Shown: positions 24,463-35,806, numbered from the stretch's first letter. The stretch: DNA of 64,000 nucleotides from Tenrec ecaudatus (GCF_050624435.1 NC_134538.1:115890437-115954436), one strand, 5' to 3'. The notes: generated by a model not told the origin, from the sequence alone. Made by a program: numbers and translations.

Positions 24463-24527
24463 GTGTACCTGCTGATTTTAAACTGCTGACATTGTGGTTA
24501 GCAGTCCATTTCTCATCATCAGGACAT

Positions 24528-24529
<2 letters not shown>
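24463..24529 (-). mobile_element. AfroSINE head fragment
   Basis: 'cctgctgattttaaactgct', 'gacattgtggttagcagtcc', then 'atcatcaggac', the antisense tRNA-like head ending at the degraded 'ccaccagggc' start. It abuts the TCTA microsatellite. Confidence 0.65.
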
Positions 24530-24565
<36 letters not shown>

Positions 24566-24681
24566 AGCTCTATGTATGTATGCATATATGCATGTATGTG
24601 TGTGTCTCTCAGTAGCTATCTATCATCATCATCTCTATATATGTATGCATATATGCATATATTTGTATGTGTCTCTTTCAG

Positions 24682-24727
<46 letters not shown>

Positions 24728-24744
24728 CCTATCTACCTATCTAT
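24527..24744. repeat. (TCTA)n compound microsatellite
   Basis: Two TCTA arrays (about 24527-24563 and 24681-24744, the second ending in TACC variants) flank an imperfect duplication of a 'tatgtatgcatatatgcat' segment. On the minus strand this is an (AGAT)n tract lying directly 3' of the RTE end. The long low-complexity frames here (SIYLSIYLS-type) are translated microsatellite, not protein. Confidence 0.9.
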
Positions 24745-26465
24745 GTTCCTGTTAGATGCCATGGAGGCAGCTCTACACCATAGCAACCCTCTGCGCAATG
24801 GAACCAAACACTGCACATGGTCCTGCCCTACTCTCATAATTGGTCCTGTGCCTAAGCCCATTGATGTAGCCACTGTGTTAACCCATCTTGTTGAGGGTCT
24901 TCTCCTTAGCTGCCCCTACATTTGCATTTTTATCAAATATGACATTCTTCTCCAGGGATGGTCTCTCCTGACAATATATCCAAAGTATGTAAGGCGAAGT
25001 CTTGCCATCCTTGCCTCGAAGGAGCACTCTGGCCTTCCTTCTTCCAAGACGGATATGATACTTTTCAATGTTCTTCAGCACCACAATTAAAATGTATGTG
25101 TTCTGATTCAGTCTTCCTTATCCGATGTCCAACTTTCACTTGCATAGGAAGCAATGCGGAACACCCTGACTTGGTCTGGTGCTCCTCGCTGCTCAAAGTA
25201 ACGTCCTTGCTCTTCAGTACTCTAAAGAGGTGCGGCAGATTTACCAAATGCAATATGCCTTTTGATCTCTTGGCTGCTGCTTCCATGAGCATTGATTGTG
25301 GGTCACAGGAAGACAAAATCCTTGACAACTTGAACTTTTTCTTCATTTATCATGATGTTACTATTGGTCTACGTGTGAGGATTTTGCTCTTCCTTACATC
25401 GAGTTGTAATTCATACTGAAGGCTGCAGTCCTTGATCTTCATCAGCAAGAACTTCGTGTCTTCCCGCTGTCAGCAAGTAAAGTTGGGTCATCTGCATATC
25501 ACAGGTTGTTAATAAGTCCTCTTTCAATCCTCATGCCATATTCTCTGATTATTTGCTTAGTCTACAGACTGAGGAAGTATGGTGAGAGGCTACAGCTTTC
25601 TTGCTCACTTTTCCTGATTTTAACCTATGCCACATACCCTTGTTCTATTTGAAAAACCGCCTCTTGGTCCATGGACAAGTTCCAAATGAGCAGGTCCATG
25701 GACAAGTTCCAAATGAGCATGATGAAGTTTTCTGGGATTCCCATTATTTTCAAGGTCACCCACAGTTTGTTACGGTCCACATTGTCAAATGCCTTTGCAC
25801 AGTCAAAGAAACACCTGTAAACATCTTTCTGGTATTTTCTCCTTTAAGCCAAGATCCATTTGACCCCTGCCATGGCAGTCCTCTGTTAATGTACTGCTAT
25901 CACCTTTGTTGGGTGATCTTATGCAAAATTCATTGGCATGCGATATCAATGATATGGTTTATAGTTTGAGAATTCTATTGGGTTGCTTTTCTTTGGAATG
26001 GGAACAAGCATGCATCTCTCCCAGTCATTTGCCCGAGTAGCTGTCGTCCAAATTTTCTGGTGTAGATGAATGCGTTCTTCCAGGGCTTTTTCGGCTGGTT
26101 GAAACATTTTGATTGATATTCCATGAATTCCTACAGCCTTGGCTCATCCATTAAGTGCACTTTAGACTTCTTCCTTCTGTACCATTGGTTCTTGCTCATG
26201 TGCTACCTCCTGTGATGGCGGAATGTCACCTAGTTCTTTCTGGTACCGTGTCTTATTTCCATCTTTTCTTGAGGCCTCCTGCGGCATTCAATGCTTCAGT
26301 CTTCAAGATTGAAATTCGAGGCTTGACTTATGCCTTGAGTTCTTTCAGTTTCACATATGCTGCCTGTGTTCTTCCCTTTTGGTTTTCCAATTCCAGCCCT
26401 TTGGACAGTTCATTATAATATTTGATTTTGTCTTCTTAAGTTACCCTTTGAAATGTACTATATAG
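24745..26465 (-). mobile_element. BovB-like RTE LINE, 3' 1.7 kb
   Basis: Read on the minus strand, this runs from the end of the endonuclease-RT linker (about 26465), through the reverse transcriptase ('tgaaagagc'-type motifs, the GTGTTTTACTGACTATGC-like block near 25790) to the RTE 3' end at 24745. The 3' UTR-proximal block ('ccaaagtatgtaaggcgaag' in antisense) matches the copies at 41220, 49685 and 57717. Numerous indels and stops make it inactive. Plus-strand frames of 87-153 codons are antisense shadows. Confidence 0.85.
25666..25719. repeat. 27-bp perfect tandem duplication in RTE
   Basis: Two identical 27-bp units, 25666-25692 and 25693-25719, each starting GGTCCATGGACAAGTTCC. Being in frame, it produces the repeated VHGQVPNE translation on the plus strand, which is antisense to the RTE and so meaningless. 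Perfect identity marks it as much younger than the surrounding RTE. Confidence 0.95.
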
Positions 26466-26568
26466 TTCTTTAAATTTATATATATAAATTGACTCAATTG
26501 AAATTGACTCAATGACAAGAATTTGGTATGAGTTTGGGTTTTGATATGTTATGCTGATACGATATAAT

Positions 26569-26650
26569 ATGAGGGGGCTTCAAAAAGTTTGTGGAAATTT
26601 TACAATATCTTTTATTTACATTTTTCCATGAGTCTTTTGATACACACATG
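26569..26650. mobile_element. Mariner-like MITE
   Basis: 'gagggggcttcaaaaagttt' on the left, 'tttttccatgagtcttttga' on the right, about 80 bp in all and preceded by TAATAT. TA-flanked placement and the CTTCAAAAAGTT terminus fit a mariner-type MITE. Confidence 0.65.
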
Positions 26651-26749
26651 TAATGCATCATAATTGTTCACCCGATGATGAGACTACTCTTAATATGATT
26701 TATTTTGTTACTTCTTTATATATATCTCATATGTTGTCTATTTTGTTAT

Positions 26750-26900
26750 TTGCATATGGGGAGCTAATATTGAGCACAGTAATGAAGAAAATGGTCTCTA
26801 AATGATTGTGATGATTGTAGAAATCTTCTTAATGTGACTGAACTATTGTATGATCTGTGAATTATATGCCAGTAAAACTGGGGAAGGGGTATATAAAAAT
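26750..26900 (+). mobile_element. Polyadenylated retroelement group Z, 3' end
   Basis: 'gaaatcttcttaatgtgact', 'gaactattgtatgatctgtg', 'aattatatgccagtaaaact'. This matches the terminal part of the copy at 20590-21300. Confidence 0.55.
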
Positions 26901-26904
26901 AAAT

Positions 26905-27740
26905 AAGTGAATATAAAAGCTAAATATTCAAAATCAAAACTAAGTCTACTGCTGTTGAATTAATTTCCACTCATAGCAAGTTATAGGTTTCTAATTCTAA
27001 ATCTTTGTGTTTTCTAAATTATATTTTTCCCATGCTCTTTGAGTCTCCATATGTTGTATAGTATATTCCCCTAAAACTATCACATGTGAGACATAACTGA
27101 GCTGTTTATCGTTTGTTTTGAATATCTTTTGTTCCTGAAATGTTTAAAACCATTTTTCTGGTATTTACTGCTACAAATAATGTTTTGGGTGTTTACCTAA
27201 TACATTAATAGCTTTTCAACCAAAGAATATTAAAACAATCTCCTTCCAATAACCCAGATAGACCTTTTATCTTTGTTTGTTTCTGTTTCTCTTCTTTCTG
27301 GTGTTCAGTGTACTTTTCTGATCTGTATAACCTGTTAGTTTTGCTTTGAAATTACTCTTTGTTTGAGTAATCCTCAGATGAAGACTAATCATCCCTGACC
27401 CAGTTTATGTGAACAAGTAAAATATTAGAGTAGCCATCCACTTTAATTTATCTCCCAAGAGTGCCGATTAAAAATTCTCCACAGAACCTCAATGAGAAGA
27501 TGATGAGCCAATTTTTGGCTAGCTACCCAGTGTCTAGTATACGTTTCCAGCCAAGTCAGTTCCCAGTCTGATTCTATCCAGTTTAATCCCGCTTTTATGA
27601 TGTCCTCAGAAGACTCTCATGTCCTGTCTCTTGTTTTCGGATGACTTTCACAGTTTTGACCCTAGTATTCAGGTCCTTCGAATGTGGACCTATTTCTCAA
27701 ACATCCTTTTTCCTCCCTACAGTAGATCCTTCCCTTATCG
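26905..27740. other. Mostly unique DNA
   Basis: 26938-26990 may be a short antisense AfroSINE 3' remnant ('ctgctgttgaattaatttcc', 'actcatagcaag'). The remainder shows no gene or repeat I recognise. Confidence 0.45.
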
Positions 27741-27744
27741 TGCG

Positions 27745-27822
27745 AGGTTGTCAGTAGATTCTAACTCATAATGACACTAGGACAACCCTATAGGACAGCG
27801 TAGAACTGCTTCTTAAAACTGT
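27745..27822 (-). mobile_element. AfroSINE/RTE 3'-tail fragment
   Basis: 'gtcagtagattctaactcat', 'aatgacactaggacaaccc', 'tataggacagcgtagaactg', the antisense SINE 3' half. It is joined to the RTE fragment that follows. Confidence 0.65.
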
Positions 27823-28180
27823 GGTGCTGGCAAAGAATATTGAAGATACAACTGACTCCTAAAAGGACAAAGAAGGCTGTCTTGTAAGAAGCAGAGCCAG
27901 AGCGCTCCTTAGATCCAAGGATGGTGAGATGCCATCTGATGTACTTTGGACGCTTTGTCTGGAGAGACCAGTCCCCGGAGAAAGGCATCCTGCTTGGTAA
28001 AGTGGAGGGGCAGCTGAAAAGAGGAAGGCCCTCAATGAGATGGACGGACACCTGGCCGCCACCATGGGCTCAGGCATAGGAATGCTATGGAGACGGCGCA
28101 GGACCAGGCAATAGCTCATCTGCTGTGCAGAGGGTCTCCGTGGGTTGGAACAGACTGGATGGTACGTACCAACAACAGAC
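27823..28180 (+). mobile_element. BovB-like RTE LINE, 3' end
   Basis: 'gtggtgctggcaaagaatat', 'gaagatacaactgactcc', 'atgtactttggacgctttg', 'gaaaggcatcctgcttgg', then 'cgtgggttggaacagactgg', the last 360 bp of the RTE including the 3' end. Minus-strand frames of 86-87 codons are antisense shadows. Confidence 0.85.
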
Positions 28181-28189
28181 TAAGATCTA

Positions 28190-28300
28190 CGACAGCAGGT
28201 CGGCAGACCCTTCTCCCGCAGAAATGCTGATGGGTGCAGATTGCTAACCTGACAGTTACAATTGAGTGCTTGCCCATTGCACAGCCAAGATTCTTTAGCT
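28190..28300 (-). mobile_element. AfroSINE head fragment
   Basis: 'ttctcccgcagaaatgctga', 'ttgctaacctgacagttaca', 'gcttgcccattgcacagcc', antisense tRNA-like head, tail-to-tail with the preceding RTE. Confidence 0.6.
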
Positions 28301-28309
28301 CTGCCTAAC

Positions 28310-29480
28310 CCTGTCTTAAAAACTCACTTTCCTCCGAAGCCAAGGCCAAAGCTCTATATCTATCTTCAGTGAAAGAGTTCTAAATCAATGTGATTATGAC
28401 AATCATTTAGAATTATCATCAAAAATAAGCAACCCACTTCCTTTCTTCCATGATACCATTGACATATAAACTGAATTCATCTCCTGGCAAGTCAACGGAA
28501 ATTTTAAATTTCCATCCTTTCAACTTTCAATCTAACTTCTGGTTCCTATTTTTCACACGTAATTTTCCTCTGTATGTTGTCTTTTTCATCCTATGCGTTT
28601 TCTTCTCTTTTGACCTTTCCAGCATTTTGGCATCCGTGCTACTTCTTCGTGAGTCCATCTGTTGTGGGGCCTCTGACGGTGGGTGTCCAAGCTAGTGCCA
28701 GGTCCCTTTCACATGAGGGACTCGGCGAGCGAGGGGAAGAACATCACCTGCCTCCCCATGTTGATGTTTTAGTAGCTCCCCGGCTGTGCACTTGCAGAAA
28801 ACAAATCGGGGAGCTGGTGCTTAGATGCTGCCAAGGTCCTGCGTTTTTCCCCAGGAAATAGACACAGGAACATGTGACATTTCACAGTTAAAGACTCTGT
28901 GAAGCACTGTTGTGCTAAAGAAAGGTTTTTTAACCTTGGCTTCTAGCCATGCCCCAAACAATGACAATAGCAAAAACCTGATGTTCTTCAGGGTAAAAGA
29001 GAATGATTACATTTTGGTGTTTTTCTACGAACCTGGATTGTGGTGGTGGTGGTGGGAACTCATTCTGAATGCAAGAGCAGACTGCTAGATTTAACTGCTA
29101 AGGAAGTGGAAACAGAAAGACTGTGAATCGCTTAGTCACTTCAAAGTGGTGCCTTTATAGACAGGATGTTAGTTTTTATTTGGCCTGATTTTTACAGTAA
29201 AACTGAATTTCTAATGATATTTTGTTATAGATTATTGCTTATGCCATCTGTTCGCATCAGAAAACACTGCATTATTTATAAACCTCACTGGCATCTTATT
29301 ATTAAACTTATGTTTATTTAAAATATATTGCCTAATTTCAGGGATACAAGTTTTGTGCTTCATGTAAAATCAATAGAAATAGATGAGAATGTATCTGCAA
29401 GGGGAGTAAAACTTGTGTTGAAAAAGGTTCCATATGGGCAAGGATGATTGAAGACACCGAAAAACAATACATTTTATCTG
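28310..29480. other. Unique DNA with a short GGT run
   Basis: Overlapping plus-strand frames at 28450-28861 (81-95 codons) have no recognisable domain. (TGG)n occurs at 29040-29056. Nothing else recognised. Confidence 0.45.
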
Positions 29481-29493
29481 TGTGACTATGAAG

Positions 29494-29689
29494 CAGCCCT
29501 GGTTCAATAGTGGTTACCCACTGGGTTACCTACCCCAAGGTCAGCAGTTCAAAACTACCAGCTACTCCTCAGAAGAAAGACAGAGCATTCTACTCCTGTG
29601 AGGAGTTACAGTCTCAGAAAGCCCCAGGGTGGTCCTGCCCAGTCTTCTAGAGGAAGAATTGATTCGATTGGAGTGAGAGGGGGAAACCA
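29494..29689 (+). mobile_element. AfroSINE, near full length, with target duplication
   Basis: Starts 'cagccctggttcaatagtgg', has the B-box region 'gtcagcagttcaaaactacc', then 'gacagagcattctactcct', 'gagttacagtctcagaaagc' and the tail 'gaattgattcgattggag'. Flanks TGTGACTATGAAG (29481-29493) and TGTGACGATGATG (29690-29702) match at 11 of 13 bases, consistent with a target-site duplication. Confidence 0.9.
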
Positions 29690-29837
29690 TGTGACGATGA
29701 TGACATAGCACCAAAAACCCAGAGACCGGATCTTGAAGCCGTCTAAAACTAAAAGCCGATTTTAAACTTAAAGATGCTAATTTATGCACATCAGGATCAC
29801 AGGAATGGTTCTGAATAAAAAAGCTATTTTCAGCAGC

Positions 29838-30015
29838 AGTATAGCACAGCATTTAAGAAAGAGCCAAGACTGTAGTCCAGACTGCCTTTGTGTGAATCCT
29901 ATCTCAGCTCCTGTGGTCTTGAGCAAGAGACACTCTCTCTTTGCTGCAGTTTCCGTGTTGGGAAAATAGAAATAGTAATTGCGCAGCATTTATACATTGT
30001 TATGATGGTTTACCA
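29838..30015 (+). mobile_element. MIR SINE
   Basis: 'cagcatttaagaaagagcc', 'agtccagactgcctttgtgt', 'gtcttgagcaagagacactc', 'gcagtttccgtgttgggaaa' follow the MIR order: tRNA-like head, CORE and 'cctcagtttcctcatctg'-like block. Frames of 61-77 codons here are chance. Confidence 0.7.
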
Positions 30016-30019
30016 TGTT

Positions 30020-31145
30020 TATTCATGTAAAAATACTTTGCCTCTGACATATAGTAACTTCATTAAAATTCTACACGTTAAAATTACTCCCCTTGTGGGA
30101 AATTTAGCAAGCAGGTACTGACAGTCTTTCCTGTGTTTTCCTCTCACTCTTGGGAAGCTACCAGAGAAGCTAGTTGGCAATAGAAACTTGATTTACGCAG
30201 TAGGAGATGAATGTAAAAGGGTGAGATATATTTGAATGTCTAGTGTTTTAGAAAGAAGGAGCCTGATGCATCTGCTTCACTCGTAGTCAGCCCGGCGACA
30301 GAGAAAGGAGCCGTCAAGTGTGTTGACCACGGCTGTCCCTGTGTTGGTCGGTGCGTAGAGGAACAATGCTAATGTGGTGCCTTTCTCCCCCTTGTTGTCT
30401 TCCATTGCTGAGCAGTCAGGCCCCTCTGTCTTCTCATGACTCATACTTCTTTTTATGGGTGTCTTATTTTCAGGAATATTCTTTCCCCCCACTGGGAGCA
30501 TCACAGAAATATATTTTGGTCTGGATTCATCATGCATTGATTTTATAGTTATATCTCATCAGACAGCCATACTTATTTTCAAGTTCTGGGAGGGAATTTA
30601 TTTTTATCCTCCCATACACTCTATTTAATTTATACATCAATGAATAATTAATCATTTAAGTGATTCCTAGAAACTAATAAATATTTCTGCTAGTTTTGAC
30701 AACAGAATATTTTCATTGAGAACCTTTCTGAGCATGGATTGGCCTCTTATTTATATCAGACACTCTGATATGTTTACGTCTACTAATTTGTACGTCTCTT
30801 ACTTTCTTAGCCGTATTTTTTTTTTAAGCAGGAGAGTTTTTAATGTTATTTTTCCCCTTCACAGTGTCAAACATAAAGCTTGGACAGTAATTGGTGTTTG
30901 AAAAATATTTGATTGCTAACCATTCACCTATGTTTTGTTACCCATTGTTTACTCAGGTACTTTACCTGTAGTTACTCAGGTGGCTGCACTCAATGTTTAC
31001 TGAATAACTGCATGAATGAATTACAGCATTTGTTCTCTATATAAGTAATAGCAGCATCTTTAAAGTTCACCTCAACCCCTTGTTCTATTTATTTATTTGT
31101 TCTGAGGCAGGCTTTCACCGTGATGCAAATGAACCACGGTTGGGT
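30020..31145. other. AT-rich DNA, nothing recognised
   Basis: Several 61-86 codon frames (30277-30548, 30716-30901) have no family signature. No repeat identified apart from simple A/T runs. Confidence 0.45.
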
Positions 31146-31149
31146 CTCC

Positions 31150-31300
31150 TCACTGCCATTGTGTCAATGCTGACACATAGTGACCCCTGTGTGCATATCT
31201 GAGACTGCACCTGCTTACTGTAGTAGAAATCCTGGTCTTTCCCCTGCAGAGCTGCTGGTGGTTTCGAACTGCTGACCATGCAGAATGGTTGGGCCTTAGG
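31150..31300 (-). mobile_element. AfroSINE
   Basis: 'ctgccattgtgtcaatgctg', 'acacatagtgaccc', 'ctgagactgcacctgcttac', 'gagctgctggtggtttcga', 'actgctgaccatgcag', complete antisense order. The extreme 5' head is missing. Confidence 0.8.
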
Positions 31301-31309
31301 ATGTCAAGT

Positions 31310-31955
31310 TTAGGAGGTGCATCAGTTATGAAAACTAAATTGGAAAAAAATCATAAACTCCCTTGAATATTATTTTTTCAATTTAATAAATGAAAAGATC
31401 AGAACTCTCTATCATTATGCTATGAATTCATTTATTTTATCCTTATAAGTTTCTAAAAATCAAAATAATAAAATCATTAAACAATTGAAATGTGCTCCTA
31501 TCCTGTTACTTTCGCTGTTCATAGAATACCTTTATCTAAATGATGCTAAATTTATGGGAAAATATATAAAATTTAACTGAAACATATATGACATGGGTAT
31601 CTAGTTAATATTTATAAGCTAAGGATCATTTTTAAACTTGATAAAATTTACGTGGTACTTTTGAGAAGATAATATAATTGAATTGAAAAGTAATTGTAAA
31701 CAAAATTGATGAAGCAGAATAAATTAGGATATTAAGAGGAAGTTACCAATTACAGGAAGTTAAAAAATGAAAATATAACATTATAGACAAAAATACAAAC
31801 TGAAACATAGCTGGAAACAGATACAGATTTAAAGAGAAGACATGGTTTACTTTTCTTATTTAAAGAGTTTAAGTATATGTACATATAAGTATTGATCTCT
31901 TCCCTTTCTTTGTTTCTTAATTTGTTCATCATTTCATGAGTGGCTGCAATATGTG
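31310..31955. other. Very AT-rich DNA
   Basis: Low-complexity A/T-dominated sequence. The 60-codon minus-strand frame at 31750-31932 is compositional. No gene or repeat recognised. Confidence 0.5.
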
Positions 31956-31959
31956 AAGC

Positions 31960-32880
31960 ACTGTTTCAGAGGAGGCTAGACAATCAGAAATGTTGGGCAA
32001 GATCTTCATGTTTCTAGGAGAAGAAAGAGGATGATTTTGGCAGCATAGTGTTATAAAAGCAATGTTAGAGTTAATAGGATGGTAACATAGATAAAAAGAA
32101 AATAGTTTAGTTCGGAATGAGTATGAAGATGCTCAGGGATAGTTTCAGAGAAGGTCATATAAGCACTGAGGATCACAGATACATTGGAATTTATTTGAGA
32201 GATCGTATATAGGTCTTGGAACGAAAGGCTATGACAGATTTAAGGATATAGCAAGTATCCCCTGGGTTCTGAAGTAGATTATGAAATGAGAGCTGAGAGG
32301 TGAGGGTAGATCAGTTTTAAGGCGAATTATTAAAGGCTATATTAAAACAAAGATCTGAGCTTTTTCTTTCATTAAATGGTTGAAGGTCTTGTAAGCATGG
32401 CATGACACAATGAAATTGGTGGTTTGGCCATGTCACTAAGGTGCTACGTGAGGAAGTCAGGAAGTTTCATAGGTGAAAAACTAGAGGCAGGGCGAGAAGT
32501 TAGACGACACTTTCAATAGTTTAGAAGTGGAAGAAAAATAATTATGTGATAGGGGTATAAGTAAGTCGACATTTAGGAAGCAAAATTACCATGTTTGGGT
32601 GCCAAACAAATCATTGAGGCTAAGAGAAGGATAATTGCCATTTCTTCCAGATCAGGATGGCAACCAAATGGTGTCTTTCACTATATTTGAACTTGGAGAG
32701 CAAGAGAAGTGGGAAAGGGGGCATATTAAGACAGTAAATCTAGTTTGAAACGTGATGACTTGAGATGCTAACAGTTATCCATTTGGAGATACCAAGAAGA
32801 GAGGTGCACATGTGAGCTTGAATCCAAAGCCACTGGTCTACGTGAGGCAGGCGAAGTCTGGACGAGGAAGATGCACTGAG
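31960..32880 (+). repeat. Old mammalian interspersed repeat, unnamed, long copy
   Basis: Order of 'gaagcactgtttcagagga', 'ggctagacaatcag', 'ataagcactgaggatca', 'gttgaaggtcttgtaagcat', 'gaagtggaagaaaaat', 'gagatgctaacagttatcc', 'atttggagataccaagaag' follows one widespread ancient mammalian repeat. A related segment is at 5930-6235. Family name not certain. Confidence 0.5.
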
Positions 32881-32949
32881 AAGGCAGGCCGAATGGATTC
32901 TGATATGGAAGCAGTGACAGAAAGGAATTTTTATTATTTACAAAAACCT

Positions 32950-33110
32950 GATGGTTGTTACCATAGCTAATTCTTATAATAATGCTATGAGGCAGATACA
33001 GATGTCATTCACAGATGTAAGTGGAACAGCTGAGGCACAAAACCAAAGTAACCTGCGCAGCATTGGCGAGCTGTATGCAGAACCCACAAGGAAGGGTGGT
33101 GATTTTCAGA
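32950..33110 (-). mobile_element. MIR SINE
   Basis: 'cttataataatgctatgagg', 'cagatacagatgtcattc', 'agctgaggcacaaaacc', 'gcagcattggcgagctgtat', the complementary strand of MIR. The 72-codon plus-strand frame across it is antisense MIR. Confidence 0.7.
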
Positions 33111-33221
33111 ATTTGTCATGGGATAAGCGAGTTGCTGCAAAGACTTTTTTCAATGGAGTACTTGGATAAACCTTAGTAACTGATACTTAAATTCGTTCTA
33201 ACTTTCTTGTTATTCTTATTT

Positions 33222-33600
33222 GTTGGGTCATCTCCAATTCATAGAGACCTTAATCTAACAGAATCACATAATATCCGTGCTCTCCCTTCTATCTTTGTAA
33301 TGTTTAAGTCCATTGTTGAAATTACCATGCCATCCCATTTCACTATTACTCCGCATTTTCCATTAACCCTACACTTTCCAAACATCAAGCTCTTTAGCAA
33401 TTGGCTTTTCCAGGTGATATGTCAGGAATGAGCCAGGTGAAGTCTCACCATCCTTGCTTCTAAGGAGTTTTCCCATTTTATTTCCTCTACGACTAATTGG
33501 TTAATTCTTCTGGATGTCCACAATATATTTGTATTCTTTGCTAGTCCCACCACTCAGATGCATCCGTTCTCTCTGTGTTGTCATGATTCATGCAAATGAC
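33222..33600 (-). mobile_element. BovB-like RTE LINE, 3' end
   Basis: 'gggtcatctccaattcatag', 'tgaagtctcaccatccttgc', 'ttctaaggagttttccca', 'tccacaatatatttgtattc', the antisense of the last 380 bp of the RTE, diverged. Confidence 0.7.
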
Positions 33601-33949
33601 TGGTTTTTGAGCCAGAAAGTTTCCGAGAGGTCTGAAACCAGATAGCAGCCATCCAACTCAACCTCTTACATTCCTTTTCAATTTGAAAGTAAAGGAAGAT
33701 CCTCAGTAGAGGTATGATTGTTTTTTATGTAAGTCAGACACACCTGCCAGTGGGTTCAGTTATGTGAAACAGAATGTAGCTTGGTCACTGAGGGTTTTAC
33801 ATCAGGTGGGGGTTACTTTGCCTGTCTAACCTAGTCCTTCAGAGAACTGCCGTGATCATGTTCCTCGGGAAGGACGGAGGGTCCTGGCTCTTTCCCACTC
33901 AATAATCACACATTTCAGAGCTTCCTTGTGAACATCCTCTCTGATATAT

Positions 33950-34023
33950 GAGGGGCCGAAAAAGCTCATGGGAAACCCTCATCATTTTTCATTGTTTTTC
34001 CATGAGCTTTTTGGGACCCTTCA
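33950..34023. mobile_element. Mariner-like MITE with intact inverted repeats
   Basis: About 74 bp. Perfect 13-bp inverted repeat AAAAAGCTCATGG/CCATGAGCTTTTT near the ends, and outer termini GAGGGGCCG and GGGACCCTTCA. Best preserved of the four copies in this window. Confidence 0.7.
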
Positions 34024-34340
34024 TGGTTTAGAAAAGTGATTCCAAAGCTTTGGGAATTCAAAGAAATGTATCTGGAGTCCGTTTGCCAAATGCTTACTTC
34101 GTCACCCAAAGTCATAAAAACAAAAGACAAAACTTTTAATACTATCATCATTCTTTTCCAAATATATGAATATTTTCATGGAAAATAATAAGAATAACAC
34201 TCCCAAAATATGATGATCTCATTCACGTTGAAAATATTTGGCATTATTAAAAAAAACTAACATTTTCTTATTACTCTAGAAGGTTAGAGAGTTGTAAAAT
34301 AAATTAAATAATGAATGAGCACTTACCTGTGAACCAGTGT

Positions 34341-34500
34341 GTTATGGACTGAATTACATTCCCCAAAATATATTTTGTAAATCCTAATCTCCATACCTAT
34401 GGTTTACTCTTGTTTAGAATGAGTTGTTCTTATATTGATGAGAAAGGATTAATGTAGGCTCTTCGTGAGTTGCTCTCTTATCAAATATGAATTGTTGTTA
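34341..34500 (+). mobile_element. MaLR LTR, 5' part
   Basis: 'tgttatggactgaattacat', 'tccccaaaatatattttgta', 'aatcctaatctccatacc' match the start of MLT1/MST-type MaLR LTRs. The similarity is lost after about 34500. Confidence 0.55.
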
Positions 34501-34794
34501 AGCATAGTGGAACCCATTCTGACTGATGATAATCCTAGGTTTCATCCTCTTACCTCACTCCGGTCTCCATCCATATTTGAGCCAGTTGCTTCAAAGAGGA
34601 TATTTTGGACTTGTTGTGGGTTTGAGACTTTTTGGTGATGTTATGTTAATTACTTTCATATGTATATATAGTTCCAGGACATTTGTCCTACTATTTTAGA
34701 AGTTTGTTCTTCGTGTTGCAGAAGCAAAGTCTCTTAGCCATTTCATTAATAGTAATAAGAAAATAATATAAGAATTGTTATTAAGAAGAGATCT

Positions 34795-34985
34795 CCAAAA
34801 CCTAAACTCTCTGCCATCGAGCAGATTGTGACCCACAGCAAGCCTCTCGGTCAGACCGGAGCCGCCACCTTTGGCTCCCAGACTGTAAATCTTTAGGGGG
34901 CGTCAGCCTCCTCTCTGTCCCCGTTAACGGCTGGTGGGTTCAAACGGCTGGTCCTGTACTTTAAAGCCCAAGATGCAACACTCTT
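34795..34985 (-). mobile_element. AfroSINE
   Basis: 'aaactctctgccatcgagca', 'gattgtgacccacagc', 'ctcccagactgtaaatcttt', 'ggctggtgggttcaaacgg'. CpG-containing and GC-rich relative to its flanks, possibly a younger copy. The head is truncated. Confidence 0.75.
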
Positions 34986-35269
34986 TTCTATAAAGACTTC
35001 TGCGGAAAAAACATAAACAAAACTTGCAATTATTATTCCAGGTTTTTGTTAAGGGCCTTGTCTTGAATATCATATTTATTTCTGTAACACCTCTGTGAAG
35101 CATGTATTATTTATAACTGTTTACAGAGATATACTTTATTAAAAGTCATTTATAGGATTATGGGGGTGAGAAAGATCTGTATCATTAGATACTGCAAAGT
35201 AGTAGCTAGTTATTGTTACTGCTCAATAAATATAAATTGTGTTCAGGTGTTCTCAATGTTATTCAGAGT

Positions 35270-35806
35270 TGAGATAGTTAAAGTTTATTTTCCCAACTTG
35301 GTCAATAAACACATGTAGGGTTAATTGAAGGACGGAGAGATAAATGGTTTGGTGAGCCTCGCCTTTCAAGTTCTCAGGTCTCTTGCTTCCTGATGGTTGG
35401 ACCAGGGTGCAGCTACCTTAGCCAATTCCCTGTTTCAGCTGGCAAGCCTTACTTCCTGCAAGACATCTCTGAGGAAAAACCACATGGACCTACCTCGATG
35501 CAGCCCTGGCTGCTGGAGCAGCCATGTGGAGACCCTGCCAGAGCTGAGATGCTTACACGCTCACTGATTCAACTTTCCTCCTGCAGTCAGCATCATTGTG
35601 TGTGTGTTGTGAGATGGATGAGGACTTTGTGAATTGATGTTGCACATATGCATTAATGTTGGACTTGTGGGCTTGGGCGACACTGGGTTGGGATGTTTTC
35701 TTGATGTGCACTTAACCTTTTTATAAAACTCTCTCTTATACATAGAACTCTCTCTTACACATGAGTTTCTGTGGATTTGTTTGCCTAATGGACCCAGACT
35801 AACACA
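35270..35806 (+). mobile_element. MaLR-like solo LTR with perfect 5-bp duplication
   Basis: Element of 537 bp beginning TGAGATAGTT and ending AACACA (TG...CA), flanked by AGAGT at 35265-35269 and 35807-35811. A 5-bp target duplication and TG/CA termini indicate an LTR-retrotransposon (ERVL/MaLR-type) solo LTR. The start ('agttaaagtttatt', 'cccaacttgg') and end ('tctgtggatttgtttgc', 'acccagactaacaca') resemble MaLR LTR termini. No internal domain. Chance frames of 60-79 codons occur. Confidence 0.85.

Noticed and set aside
24492..25090. 198-codon plus-strand open frame
   Set aside because: Its first 90 codons are translated TCTA microsatellite (YLSIYLSIYLS), and the remainder is antisense RTE. 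It is not a gene.
28450..28861. Overlapping 81- and 95-codon plus-strand frames suggesting an exon
   Set aside because: No recognisable motif, no conserved splice context and AT/CT-driven composition.
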